From: an uncultured Clostridia bacterium
GTDB lineage: Bacteria > Bacillota > Clostridia > TANB77 > CAG-508
Direction of reading: 5' to 3'
Assembly (NCBI GenBank): GCA_944393755.1
Contig: CALYBF010000029.1
Span: forward strand, 1-12,566
Length of the DNA stretch: 12,566 bases
Each line of letters begins with the position of its first letter. The stretch's first letter is position 1. This document shows, one piece after another, positions 1 through 8,034 of this stretch. A program made the translations under genes and the position numbers. A model generated the notes under the pieces. It was not told the DNA's origin, searched no databases, and saw only the letters and a program-made list of their open reading frames with translations.

Positions 1-7
1 CAAAACT

Positions 8-38
8 AGAGGGAATAAATAATAATTTTATTCTCTTT
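8..38 (+). terminator. possible intrinsic terminator of a gene upstream of the window
   Basis: A 12-bp stem (8-19 with 27-38, 7-nt loop) contains two G-U pairs that work only in the + strand RNA, and it is followed by T-rich sequence with a T6 run at 50-55. No gene is visible to its left because the window starts here. The rest of 39-232 is AT-rich with no convincing ORF; a short inverted repeat around aaaacg/cgtttt lies at 125-138. The T tract is not directly attached to the stem, so the call is tentative. Confidence 0.35.
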
Positions 39-232
39 TACTATTATTGTTTTTTAGTTTTACTAATAATTTTTTGTAATATCTATAAAAACTATTTTCT
101 CTGTACTATACTATAAGAAGCTAAAAAACGCACGTTTTAATACTGTTACAATAATACTACATTACAGAAATAGCAATATTCCTCTCATCTAAGGAAAAAA
201 TAAAAAACAAAATAAAAAAATTAAAAAAGTAC

Positions 233-261
233 TTGACAAATATAAAAGATATCTATATTAT
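233..261 (+). promoter_or_regulatory. sigma-A type promoter of the WXG100 operon
   Basis: A perfect -35 TTGACA (233-238) is separated by 17 bp from a -10 TATTAT (256-261). Transcription would start near 268, only a few bases before the ribosome binding site AGGAGGTGA at 272-280, so the leader is nearly absent and there is no room for a riboswitch. The consensus quality fits high expression, as expected for a secreted WXG100-type protein. Confidence 0.85.
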
Positions 262-286
262 AAAGAAAAATAGGAGGTGATTTATT

Positions 287-901
287 ATGGCAAGAATAGT
301 AGAAGTAGACTATGTAGCTATGCCTGGACAAGCTCAACAAATAAGAAGTTTAGCACAAGATTTAAATAATGAAATGGTAAGTGCATATCAAAGTATAACA
401 GATATGCATGGAGTGTGGTATGGAAAAAGATATAACGATTTAGTTGTAGAATTTAATAATCTAATACCTCAAATGAATGAGATGCTAGATTTAGTAGTAG
501 CTCAAATACCATTTGCATTAGAAACTGCTGCAAACAATTATTCACAAGCAGATACAGGTACAAATGTAGTTGGTGCAAATAGAACAGAACCACGTAGAAT
601 ATCTGATATAGCAATACAAAATGATGTAGGAATGAGATTTTTAACAAGTGAAGTAAATGCTGTACAACAAAAAGTTTCAACAAACTTTAAAACATCTGAG
701 GAAAAAATGAATTCTATACAATCAGTATATGGAACTATTACATGGAGAAGTGAAGCTTCTGAAGCTTTTGAGGCTAAATTCACAAAATTAAAAGGTGAAA
801 TAGTAACAGCATTCCAAAATCTTGACTCACAATTTGTAAAACTAATGAAACAAGCACAAGAAGATATTCAAGCAACAGAAAATGCAAATACTGTTCAATA
901 A
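287..901 (+). CDS. tandem (two-module) WXG100 family protein, ESAT-6/EsxA-like T7SS secreted protein
   Basis: This 204-residue protein is twice the usual WXG100 length (about 100) and reads as two consecutive helix-turn-helix modules. Module 1 (about 1-95) has the turn motif W44-Y45-G46 and, after its second helix, Y85-S-Q-A-D89, which fits the YxxxD/E export signal known from WXG100 partners. Module 2 (about 108-200) has W153-R154-S155 at the matching turn (W-x-S instead of W-x-G) and no YxxxD at its end. WXG100 proteins normally form antiparallel dimers that are exported by EssC and also bind its ATPase domains. I infer that this chain folds as a built-in dimer in which only one half carries the signal. 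The start is fixed by AGGAGGTGA at 272-280. There is no signal peptide or membrane segment. It is first in the operon, directly behind a strong promoter, and shares the locus with essC and esaB. Confidence 0.85.
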   Translation: MARIVEVDYVAMPGQAQQIRSLAQDLNNEMVSAYQSITDMHGVWYGKRYNDLVVEFNNLIPQMNEMLDLVVAQIPFALETAANNYSQADTGTNVVGANRTEPRRISDIAIQNDVGMRFLTSEVNAVQQKVSTNFKTSEEKMNSIQSVYGTITWRSEASEAFEAKFTKLKGEIVTAFQNLDSQFVKLMKQAQEDIQATENANTVQ

Positions 902-960
902 TTAAACATTTTTTTGATAACTGTAACAAAAGTTACAGTTATTACAAAAGTGTTTAATTA
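899..960 (+). promoter_or_regulatory. 62-nt near-perfect hairpin filling the gap between the first two T7SS genes
   Basis: Bases 899-927 pair with 932-960 around an AAAA loop (928-931). There are 29 stem positions with one mismatch (914/945) and two G-U pairs (909/950 and 916/943). The inner 11 bp (917-927/932-942) and outer 10 bp (899-908/951-960) are perfect. The stem begins at the stop codon of the WXG100 gene and ends about 10 nt before the next ribosome binding site. The wobble pairs favour an RNA structure on the + strand. No U tract follows, so it is not a classic terminator. I infer an mRNA-stabilising or partial attenuating element that sets the ratio between gene 1 and the genes after it. 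A small palindromic mobile repeat is an alternative. Confidence 0.7.
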
Positions 961-981
961 TAAATTAAAGAAGGTGATAAA

Positions 982-1461
982 ATGAGTATTTATGATCCTA
1001 TTTTAGCAGCAAGATTAAGTGGGCCACAACAGGAACTACAAAAAGCACAATCAAATTTAGCAAGCGTAAAAGAATCTTATAATCATTATCAAACGAAATA
1101 TATTGAGTATAGGAATTTTAAAAGTGATTTAGATGCACTTATATCAAGACTTGAAAATGCAATGTCTTATTTAGAAACAGCATTAGAAAATAAAAAAGCA
1201 GGATATTCCAGCGGAGTAGTACAAGATATGTCCTTTAGAAGGATACCAGGGATGTTGTTTACACATACTTTTTGTGATGAAATAGAATATTTATATGCAT
1301 ATACAGAAGATGCCAAAAGTAAAATAGAAGCTGCAAGTGAATCAGCAGAAAAAATAAAAAACGGATATAAAAGTTTAATGAGTGAAGCAGAAAGAAATAT
1401 TGATATTTATAATAATCAGATAGAAAATTTAAATTCTATTATAGCAAGAATAATGGATTAA
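982..1461 (+). CDS. small helical-hairpin protein of the T7SS operon, possibly YwqH/DUF5082-like
   Basis: The 159 residues are mostly long amphipathic helix: about 12-75 (heptad-like, rich in Leu, Gln and Lys), then a non-helical stretch of about 76-100 with G-Y-S-S-G, S-F-R-R-I-P-G and a single Cys, then a second helix of about 101-158. It has no signal peptide, membrane segment or catalytic motif. Its size, helical hairpin shape and position beside a WXG100 protein and a candidate substrate resemble the small helical T7SS accessory proteins (YwqH/DUF5082 type) that act as partners or targeting factors for LXG-type effectors. That assignment is by shape and context, not by a diagnostic motif. 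The start ATG follows GAAGGTGA (970-977). There is no promoter of its own, so it is probably co-transcribed with the WXG100 gene through the hairpin, and it lies 41 nt before the next gene. Confidence 0.75.
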   Translation: MSIYDPILAARLSGPQQELQKAQSNLASVKESYNHYQTKYIEYRNFKSDLDALISRLENAMSYLETALENKKAGYSSGVVQDMSFRRIPGMLFTHTFCDEIEYLYAYTEDAKSKIEAASESAEKIKNGYKSLMSEAERNIDIYNNQIENLNSIIARIMD

Positions 1462-1502
1462 CATTATTCGTAATTATAATATTATGGTTTTGGAGGGAGA
1501 AA

Positions 1503-3152
1503 ATGAGCTTTAAAATTAATACAGATAAATTGGAAGATTGTATTGGGAATTTAGATACTGCTATGGCATTAATAAAACAAGCTCTTGAAATCGTTGGAAA
1601 ACTAAAAATTCCAGATGATTTCACTGAAAAGGATAAAATATCATATGTGAAAGATACAGCGTTACCTGATGTTAAATCTGGGATTACTAAAGAAAGAGAG
1701 CATATTGAAGGATTAATAAATAAATCAATAAATGCAGAGCAAAATCTTAAGCAATTTGTAGAATCAATGATAAACTCAATACCTGGAATGGATATAGTAA
1801 AAGAAGCAAGTAACAAAGGAAAAGAAAAAAATATTGTAGATACAAATTCTTCTAATGGATTTGCAGGAAAAATATGGAACACTGTACTTGGAATGGATAT
1901 AGTAAAAGAAGCAAGTAACAAAGGAAAAGAAAAAATTATTGTAGATACAAATTCTTCTAATGATGGTAGTATATCTATAAATCCAAATTATAATTCTGGA
2001 AGTAATGGTAATGTTAATATTGGAGATGCAACAAATAAAGAAAATATTAATAATAATATAAATGAAAAGCCAAAAGAAGAAAATGTTAATATTGGGAATA
2101 CAACAAATAAAGAAGATATTAGTAATAATATAGAAGAAAAACCAAAAGAAGAAGTAGAAGTTTCTGATCCAAAAGAGCCAGAGCAAACAATTGAACCTGA
2201 AACAATATATAATGAAAAAATAGAACAAACTAAAATTTTAGATTATGTTTCAGACGAAACTGCAGATGCAATAAAAGATAGAGTATTAAGAGATTATGAA
2301 GAGCAAAAAGTAATTATAGATGAAATGACAGATCCAGAGTTCTATAGATATATTTTAGAAGCAACAGGAGGATTAATGACAATAGAAGAGTATTTGACAG
2401 TTGTAGAATTAGAAAATAATACTTTTGGTGCAAGTGAAACAGTGTTTATAGAAATGGAAAAAGAATATCCAGAAGAATATGAAAGAATAAAAGATATTTT
2501 GATGACAAAGTATGAATTCACAGAAGAAGATAGTGAAATGTTAATTAGTCAAATAGGAGAAAAAGGAACAGGAGAATATGCAAAAGATGTAAATACAATA
2601 ATAGAGTATTTTAGAAATGATCCAGAAACATTTAAAGAAATATTTGGATATGATTTATATGTTGACAGTAAAGAAGGGCAAGTGTTATTAAATGATAAAG
2701 AATTAATGGTTGACTATTATAATTGGGTAAGTAAAGCACAACAAGAAACACCTATAGAAGGTGAAGAACTAGAATTTAATATGTTAAATGAATTTTTACA
2801 ATCAAAATCAGAGAATTTGGTATGTAAAACAGAAGTGCTTTTAACAAATAGTTCAGAAGAAAATAATTCACAACAAATAATGGGATTAATCGAAGAAAGA
2901 TTGGAAAATGGAGAATCAATTAGTATAACACTAACAGCAAAAGAGGGAGAATTACTACAATTTATAGATATGGATACATCAACAATACATAAAGAAGTAA
3001 GTGAGAATTATGTAGCAAAGATAATAGATTCAACAGAAGATGGCATAGTAGCGACAGTAGATGGAAAGAAATGTATCATAGGATATGAAGATTTATTATC
3101 AGATTCAGAAAGTTATAAAATAGTAAGTGATTCAATAGAGATGACAAATTAA
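1503..3152 (+). CDS. candidate T7SS substrate: WXG/LXG-like helical N-terminus, repeat linker, unknown acidic C-terminal domain
   Basis: The protein has 549 residues and no signal peptide or membrane helix. Residues 1-93 are helical and resemble the targeting half of WXG/LXG proteins, although no clear WXG or LXG turn is visible. Residues 95-118 and 130-153 are near-identical repeats. Residues 155-217 are an Asn/Lys/Glu-rich linker containing two 24-residue repeats (170-193 and 194-217). Residues about 245-549 form a Glu/Asp-rich globular region that I do not recognise. Its last 85 residues look beta-rich and include V-D-G-K-K and G-Y-E-D-L, vaguely like the second half of papain/C39-type folds, but the expected catalytic His is absent; this comparison is weak. 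The ribosome binding site GGAGGGA (1492-1498) sets the start. It is third in the WXG100 operon and no immunity-type gene follows before the terminator, so an antibacterial toxin is not established. A structural or adaptor role is equally possible. Confidence 0.7.
   Translation: MSFKINTDKLEDCIGNLDTAMALIKQALEIVGKLKIPDDFTEKDKISYVKDTALPDVKSGITKEREHIEGLINKSINAEQNLKQFVESMINSIPGMDIVKEASNKGKEKNIVDTNSSNGFAGKIWNTVLGMDIVKEASNKGKEKIIVDTNSSNDGSISINPNYNSGSNGNVNIGDATNKENINNNINEKPKEENVNIGNTTNKEDISNNIEEKPKEEVEVSDPKEPEQTIEPETIYNEKIEQTKILDYVSDETADAIKDRVLRDYEEQKVIIDEMTDPEFYRYILEATGGLMTIEEYLTVVELENNTFGASETVFIEMEKEYPEEYERIKDILMTKYEFTEEDSEMLISQIGEKGTGEYAKDVNTIIEYFRNDPETFKEIFGYDLYVDSKEGQVLLNDKELMVDYYNWVSKAQQETPIEGEELEFNMLNEFLQSKSENLVCKTEVLLTNSSEENNSQQIMGLIEERLENGESISITLTAKEGELLQFIDMDTSTIHKEVSENYVAKIIDSTEDGIVATVDGKKCIIGYEDLLSDSESYKIVSDSIEMTN
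1784..1962 (+). repeat. 74-bp direct repeat within the candidate substrate gene
   Basis: Copies lie at 1784-1857 and 1889-1962, 105 bp (35 codons) apart and in frame, and differ at one base (an A in the first copy, T in the second, changing N to I). Each encodes the 24-residue unit that begins G-M-D-I-V-K-E-A. The spacer of 11 residues includes F-A-G-K-I-W. Near-identity at DNA level indicates a recent duplication, or ongoing slippage or conversion. Confidence 0.9.
2010..2153 (+). repeat. two tandem 72-bp repeats encoding a 24-residue linker unit
   Basis: Units 2010-2081 and 2082-2153 are adjacent and in frame. They encode N-V-N-I-G-x-x-T-N-K-E-x-I-x-N-N-I-x-E-K-P-K-E-E. They have diverged at several positions, so they are older than the 74-bp repeat just upstream. 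They form a charged, Asn-rich linker between the N-terminal and C-terminal parts of the protein. Confidence 0.85.
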
Positions 3153-3206
3153 ACATATTATTATCAAATAAGAAAATAGGTATATAACAAAATATCAAAA
3201 AATAAA

Positions 3207-3254
3207 TGAAATAAAATAGAACTCTTCAACAAGTGAAGAGTTCTATTTATTTCA
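3207..3254 (+). terminator. hairpin terminator after the WXG100 operon
   Basis: The core stem gaactcttca/tgaagagttc (3219-3228/3234-3243) has a 5-nt loop and is flanked by a TATTTATTT tail. The tail also pairs back with the left arm, so the full stem is 3207-3228/3234-3254 with one bulged A at 3213. It lies 55 nt after the stop codon. The symmetric A/T flanks could terminate in either direction. The rest of 3153-3456 holds only the essC promoter and its leader; I see no other gene or structure there. Confidence 0.7.
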
Positions 3255-3378
3255 ACTACAAAATAAATTCTATTTTTTTTGGAAATGTTTTCAACTTAAA
3301 GATAATAATTTGCTTAGGGAAATAATAAAAACCAAAAACAGATAAATATTTTGTAATAAAAATGTAATATCATTATTA

Positions 3379-3407
3379 TTGACAGTGTTTAAAAGTTTGT
3401 GTATTAT
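3379..3407 (+). promoter_or_regulatory. sigma-A type promoter of essC-esaB
   Basis: TTGACA (3379-3384), a 17-bp spacer and TATTAT (3402-3407) have the same hexamers and spacing as the WXG100 operon promoter at 233-261. The start would be near 3414, leaving a leader of about 40 nt before the TTG start codon. Together with the terminator at 3207-3254 this makes essC-esaB a separate unit from the substrate genes. Confidence 0.8.
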
Positions 3408-3456
3408 TTAAAATAGTAACAATGTATATAACTATAAAAGAAAAGAGGTGAGAATA

Positions 3457-6400
3457 TTGAAAGTATATCTAATTGGAAAAAATATTATGTATAAACTTAA
3501 TTTACCACAAACTGTAGAAGGAAACTATTGGCTTACTGATGATAAAGATAGAAAACTTATAAACATTGAAGGTCTTGATAAAGAATGGCAAGTTATAAAT
3601 GATAATTATTTGGATATATTTGATTTTAATATAATTGATGTAAATAATGATAATATAAAACTTGATATAAATAAAGCAGAAAGAAGAAATACAATTCCAT
3701 TAAAAGAATATCAAACTTATGGAATAGTATTCAAAAATCTTGAAGAGTTATTTATTTTATATTGTGAACCTACTTTTGAAGAAAAAATCACGGAATTAAA
3801 CATAAAAAATGTTAATGAGATAACAATAGGAAATGGAGTTAATAATTTAATCTCATACTCTAACAAAATGGTATCTAATAAACATGCTAAAATTTATCTT
3901 TACGAAGGTAGGTGGATGATAGAAAATTATGATAACAAGTTCGGAACTTTTTTAAATGGCAAACCAGTAACAGATAAGCAAACAATGTTGTTTAATGGAG
4001 ATGTAATATTCATAATGGGCTTAAAGATTATTATAATGGGAAGAAAAATCTTTGTAAATACACCCAAATATGTTTTACATTTGAGTAGTGGAGCTTTTGA
4101 AGAAAGTTCAAATAATCAACAAGTGTTAAATAATATTCCAGAAGATGATAATCAAGAGTTGTATGATGAAAAAGATTATTTTTCTAGAGCACCAAGGTTA
4201 ATGAATATTATAGAAACAGAAAAAGTTAAAATAGATTCTCCACCACACATCCAAGATAAAGAAGAAATGCCATTAATACTTACAATAGGTTCATCATTAT
4301 CTATGGGAATAATAATGATGGTTTCAATATTCTCAGCAATAGATGGTAGAATGAGTGGAACAGCAAGTTCAAAGCAAACGATAACATCTTTGATAACAGC
4401 AGGAGCTATGCTAATTAGTATGATTTTATTTCCAATTTTAATGGCAAAATACAATAGAAGAAAGAAAAAGAGATATGAAGAGAGAAGACAAAAAAAATAT
4501 AGAGAATATTTAAACAAAAAAAATGATCAAATAAATAAGATGAAAACTAAACAAAAAAATATTTTGTTTGAAAACTTTTTGGCTCCAGAAGAGTGTACAC
4601 AAGTAATATTAACAAGAGGAGCCAGATTATGGGAAAGAAAAATAGATGATTATGATTTTTTAACAATAAGGTTAGGATTAGGAGATGTACCATTAAAAAT
4701 AGATATTAATTATCCTGAGGAACAATTTACAATGGATGATGATGACTTATTAGAGGTACTAAATAGAATAATAGACAATTCTAAAACAATAAATTCAGCA
4801 CCAATAACAATATCTTTAACAGATAAAAACATATTAGCTTTAATAACAAATAACGGGAATAGTACAAATAGATTTATACAAAGTCTAATTATCCAATTAG
4901 TTACTTTTCAAAGTTATGAAGATTTGAAGTTAGTTTTTCTATTAAACAATAAAAGTGAAGAGACATTAAATTATGTGAAAATGTTACCTCATGTGTGGAG
5001 TGATAATAAACAAATAAGGTTCTTTACTGATGACTATGATGAGATGAACGAAATTTCTAAATATTTAGAAGAAATACTTACAGAAAGAAAACGAAATGAT
5101 AAAAAAGATTATAAATCATATATGCCATATTATTTAATAATAACAGACGATTATAAAAAAATAGAAAATTTGAAAATAATAACAGAAATATTAAAGCAAA
5201 GTACAAACGTTGGTTTTAGTATTTTATGTATGACAGATGATATGATGCAATTGCCAAATGAGTGCAAAACATTTATTAGTATAGATAATGATTTAAATAC
5301 AGGTACAATTTTTGAAAATGAATTATCAACTTCAAACCAACAAAATTTTAAATTTGACTCTTCAGTAATATTCTTTTTTGAAAAGATATGCCAAGTATTA
5401 TCAAACATACCAATAAAATATTCAGCTTCTAGTGGCAAATTATTACCTAATACTTATACATTTCTAGAAATGTATGATGTTGGACGTATTGAGCAATTAA
5501 ATATTTTGGAAAGATGGTATAGAAATGATTCGACGTTATCATTAAAAGCACCAATAGGTATAGATTCATCTGGAATGCCAATTGTGCTAGATATTCATGA
5601 GAAATTTCACGGACCACATGGACTAATTGCGGGAAGTACTGGTTCAGGAAAAAGTGAGTTTATAATTACTTATGTATTATCTTTAGCAACAAATTATCAT
5701 CCTGATGATGTTAATTTTATATTAATAGACTATAAAGGTGGAGGTTTAGCTGGTGCTTTCCAAAAGAAAAATATAAAATTACCACATCTAGTTGGTACAA
5801 TCACAAATATAGATACGAATGGATTAAAAAGATCTCTAGTTTCTATTCAAAGTGAATTAAGAAGAAGACAAGTAATGTTCAATGAAGCAAGAGATATGAC
5901 AGACGAAGGAACTATAGATATATATAAATATCAAAGATTATATCACCAAGGAATAGTAAAAAAACCAATTCCTCATTTATTAATTATTTGTGATGAATTT
6001 GCAGAATTAAAACAACAACAAGAAGAATTTATGAATGAACTAATAAGTGTTTCTAGAATTGGACGTAGTTTGGGAGTACACTTAATACTTGCAACTCAAA
6101 AACCAGCAGGAATTGTTAATGAACAAATTAGAAGCAATAGTAAATTCGCGGTATGCTTAAAAGTGCAAGATAGAGAAGATAGTATGGATGTTATTAAAAG
6201 ACCAGACGCAGCAATGATAAAAAGAGTGGGAGAATTTTTTCTACAAGTAGGAAATGACGAGTATTTTGTCTTAGGACAATCTGCTTGGTCAGGAGCAACA
6301 TATTTTCCTTCTAACATTACAGAGAAAAAAATAGATAAATCAATAGAATTTATATCGAATATTGGAACAGTAATAAAACAAGTAAATGATGAAAGTCAGA

Positions 6401-8034
6401 AAGTTCTAAACAGTGAAGGCGAACAACTAACTAATATTGTAAGATATATGGATAAACTTGCAAATGAAAAAGGAATAAAAGAAGAGAATTTGTGGTTAGA
6501 AGATATACCAGAAAACATTTTTCTTGATAATATAAAGAAAAAATATAAAATAAAAGATAGGTCTGAAATTTCTGCAATAATAGGAGAATATGACGATCCA
6601 TTTAATCAACGACAGGGAATAGTAAAATTGGACTTTATAAATAGTGGAAATATTATTATTTATGGAAATGCAGAAAGTGGAAAAGAAACACTTCTTAGCA
6701 CAATGATATATGATATAATAGATACTTATAAAGATAAGCAAGTGGAATTATATGTATTAGATTTTGGTACAGAAGCTTTAAAGATTTATAAAGATAGTCC
6801 TCAAGTAGGCGATGTTATCTTTATAGAAGAAGATGAAAAAATTGGAAGATTTTTTGATATGCTACAAGAGGAAATAAAAAAACGAAAAGAAGCGTTATTA
6901 AAATATAATGGAGATTATAACTTATATTTAAAAAATAACGATAATTCTATACCAACGATGTTAATAATAATGAATAACTATGATACCTTTGCTGAAGTAT
7001 ACCAAGACAAATATGATGATGTTTTATTAACTTTAACAAGAGAAGCAACAAAATGTGGAATAATATTTATTGTAACTGCCAATTTGTTTAATAGTATGAG
7101 ATATAGATTATCTCAAAATTTCAAACAAAGAGTAGCTTTGCAATTAAATGTGGATAATGATTATTATAATATATTTGAAAAGATAGGAAAAAAACGACCA
7201 TCAAATATCTTTGGTAGGGGACTAATAACTATAGAAGAAGAAATTTATGAATTTCAAACGGCAAAAATATGTGAAGAAGATGACTATAATATATTTATAA
7301 AAAATAAGATAGAAGAATTAAACAATAGTATAAAAACACATACAAAACCTATTCCAGTATTACCAGAAGTAGTTAAAGGAAAAGATTTAAAAAGAAGTTT
7401 TGATGGATTATCAAAGATTCCTATTGGAATTTTTGAGAAAAATCTAAAAGTTTGTATATATAATTTTGAAAAAGACTTTGTTAATCTAATAACAGCTAGA
7501 GATTTAGAAACAGCATCACAATTTACATATAACATATTAGAAGAAATTGAAACATCAAAAGAATTAAATGTAAGTATTTTTGATGCTGAAAGAAATAATA
7601 TAAACAATAAAACTAACATAGTAGAAGAATATATGACATTTGTTTCTAATGTAGATAAAAACTTTAGTAATAAAAAATGTTTATGTGTAATTATAGGTGT
7701 AAACAAATTTATCAGCAAATTTGAAAACAGATTAGATTTTTACAATACATTAAAAGCATTAGAAGAAAAAGGAAATATTAGAATGATTTTTGCTGAAAGT
7801 GTTCTTAAATTTAAAGGATATGAATATGAAGAATGGTTTAAAAATTATATATCAAAGGATAATGCAATATGGGTAGGAAATGGTATAACAAATCAGTATT
7901 TAATTACAATTAATTCTAACATAAGAAAGCTTGATAATACGTGTGGTGAAAGTTTTGGATATATTATAAAACAAGGATATGCAGAATTAGTTAAACTTTT
8001 AGGTATGAAAGATGTTGGTGATGAAAATGAATAA
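3457..8034 (+). CDS. essC: EssC/YukA-type T7SS motor ATPase (FtsK/SpoIIIE family)
   Basis: This is the membrane ATPase that recruits WXG100 substrates and drives export. With a TTG start at 3457, preceded by AGAGGTG (3444-3450) six bases upstream, it has 1525 residues, close to known EssC lengths; the in-frame GTG at 3448 overlaps that binding site and is less likely. Order of domains: a divergent N-terminal FHA-like region (1-105); a better FHA domain (about 118-200) with S140-N-K-H143 and G163-T-F-L-N-G168; two membrane helices (about 272-296 and 309-331) followed by a very basic stretch; a degenerate ATPase-like module (about 369-620); ATPase D1 with Walker A GSTGSGKS (726-733) and Walker B ending D846-E847; D2 with GNAESGKE (1070-1077), where Ser/Thr is replaced by Glu, and N1173-N1174 in place of Asp-Glu; and a C-terminal D3 (about 1310-1525) with no usable Walker motifs. 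Only D1 looks fully catalytic; in known EssC the later modules mainly bind substrate. Confidence 0.95.
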   Translation: MKVYLIGKNIMYKLNLPQTVEGNYWLTDDKDRKLINIEGLDKEWQVINDNYLDIFDFNIIDVNNDNIKLDINKAERRNTIPLKEYQTYGIVFKNLEELFILYCEPTFEEKITELNIKNVNEITIGNGVNNLISYSNKMVSNKHAKIYLYEGRWMIENYDNKFGTFLNGKPVTDKQTMLFNGDVIFIMGLKIIIMGRKIFVNTPKYVLHLSSGAFEESSNNQQVLNNIPEDDNQELYDEKDYFSRAPRLMNIIETEKVKIDSPPHIQDKEEMPLILTIGSSLSMGIIMMVSIFSAIDGRMSGTASSKQTITSLITAGAMLISMILFPILMAKYNRRKKKRYEERRQKKYREYLNKKNDQINKMKTKQKNILFENFLAPEECTQVILTRGARLWERKIDDYDFLTIRLGLGDVPLKIDINYPEEQFTMDDDDLLEVLNRIIDNSKTINSAPITISLTDKNILALITNNGNSTNRFIQSLIIQLVTFQSYEDLKLVFLLNNKSEETLNYVKMLPHVWSDNKQIRFFTDDYDEMNEISKYLEEILTERKRNDKKDYKSYMPYYLIITDDYKKIENLKIITEILKQSTNVGFSILCMTDDMMQLPNECKTFISIDNDLNTGTIFENELSTSNQQNFKFDSSVIFFFEKICQVLSNIPIKYSASSGKLLPNTYTFLEMYDVGRIEQLNILERWYRNDSTLSLKAPIGIDSSGMPIVLDIHEKFHGPHGLIAGSTGSGKSEFIITYVLSLATNYHPDDVNFILIDYKGGGLAGAFQKKNIKLPHLVGTITNIDTNGLKRSLVSIQSELRRRQVMFNEARDMTDEGTIDIYKYQRLYHQGIVKKPIPHLLIICDEFAELKQQQEEFMNELISVSRIGRSLGVHLILATQKPAGIVNEQIRSNSKFAVCLKVQDREDSMDVIKRPDAAMIKRVGEFFLQVGNDEYFVLGQSAWSGATYFPSNITEKKIDKSIEFISNIGTVIKQVNDESQKVLNSEGEQLTNIVRYMDKLANEKGIKEENLWLEDIPENIFLDNIKKKYKIKDRSEISAIIGEYDDPFNQRQGIVKLDFINSGNIIIYGNAESGKETLLSTMIYDIIDTYKDKQVELYVLDFGTEALKIYKDSPQVGDVIFIEEDEKIGRFFDMLQEEIKKRKEALLKYNGDYNLYLKNNDNSIPTMLIIMNNYDTFAEVYQDKYDDVLLTLTREATKCGIIFIVTANLFNSMRYRLSQNFKQRVALQLNVDNDYYNIFEKIGKKRPSNIFGRGLITIEEEIYEFQTAKICEEDDYNIFIKNKIEELNNSIKTHTKPIPVLPEVVKGKDLKRSFDGLSKIPIGIFEKNLKVCIYNFEKDFVNLITARDLETASQFTYNILEEIETSKELNVSIFDAERNNINNKTNIVEEYMTFVSNVDKNFSNKKCLCVIIGVNKFISKFENRLDFYNTLKALEEKGNIRMIFAESVLKFKGYEYEEWFKNYISKDNAIWVGNGITNQYLITINSNIRKLDNTCGESFGYIIKQGYAELVKLLGMKDVGDENE

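Noticed and set aside
1..286. Possible riboswitch or small RNA upstream of the WXG100 gene
   Set aside because: The promoter at 233-261 starts transcription only about 20 nt before the ATG, and the DNA before it shows just a short terminator-like stem and no known RNA motif.
1439..2228. Long minus-strand reading frames opposite the substrate gene
   Set aside because: They mirror the repeat-rich + strand gene, are rich in Phe/Ile as expected for the complement of A-rich coding DNA, and have no ribosome binding sites.
3448..3456. GTG at 3448 as the essC start
   Set aside because: The GTG is part of the AGAGGTG ribosome binding site; TTG at 3457 has correct spacing from it and begins with the normal first strand.
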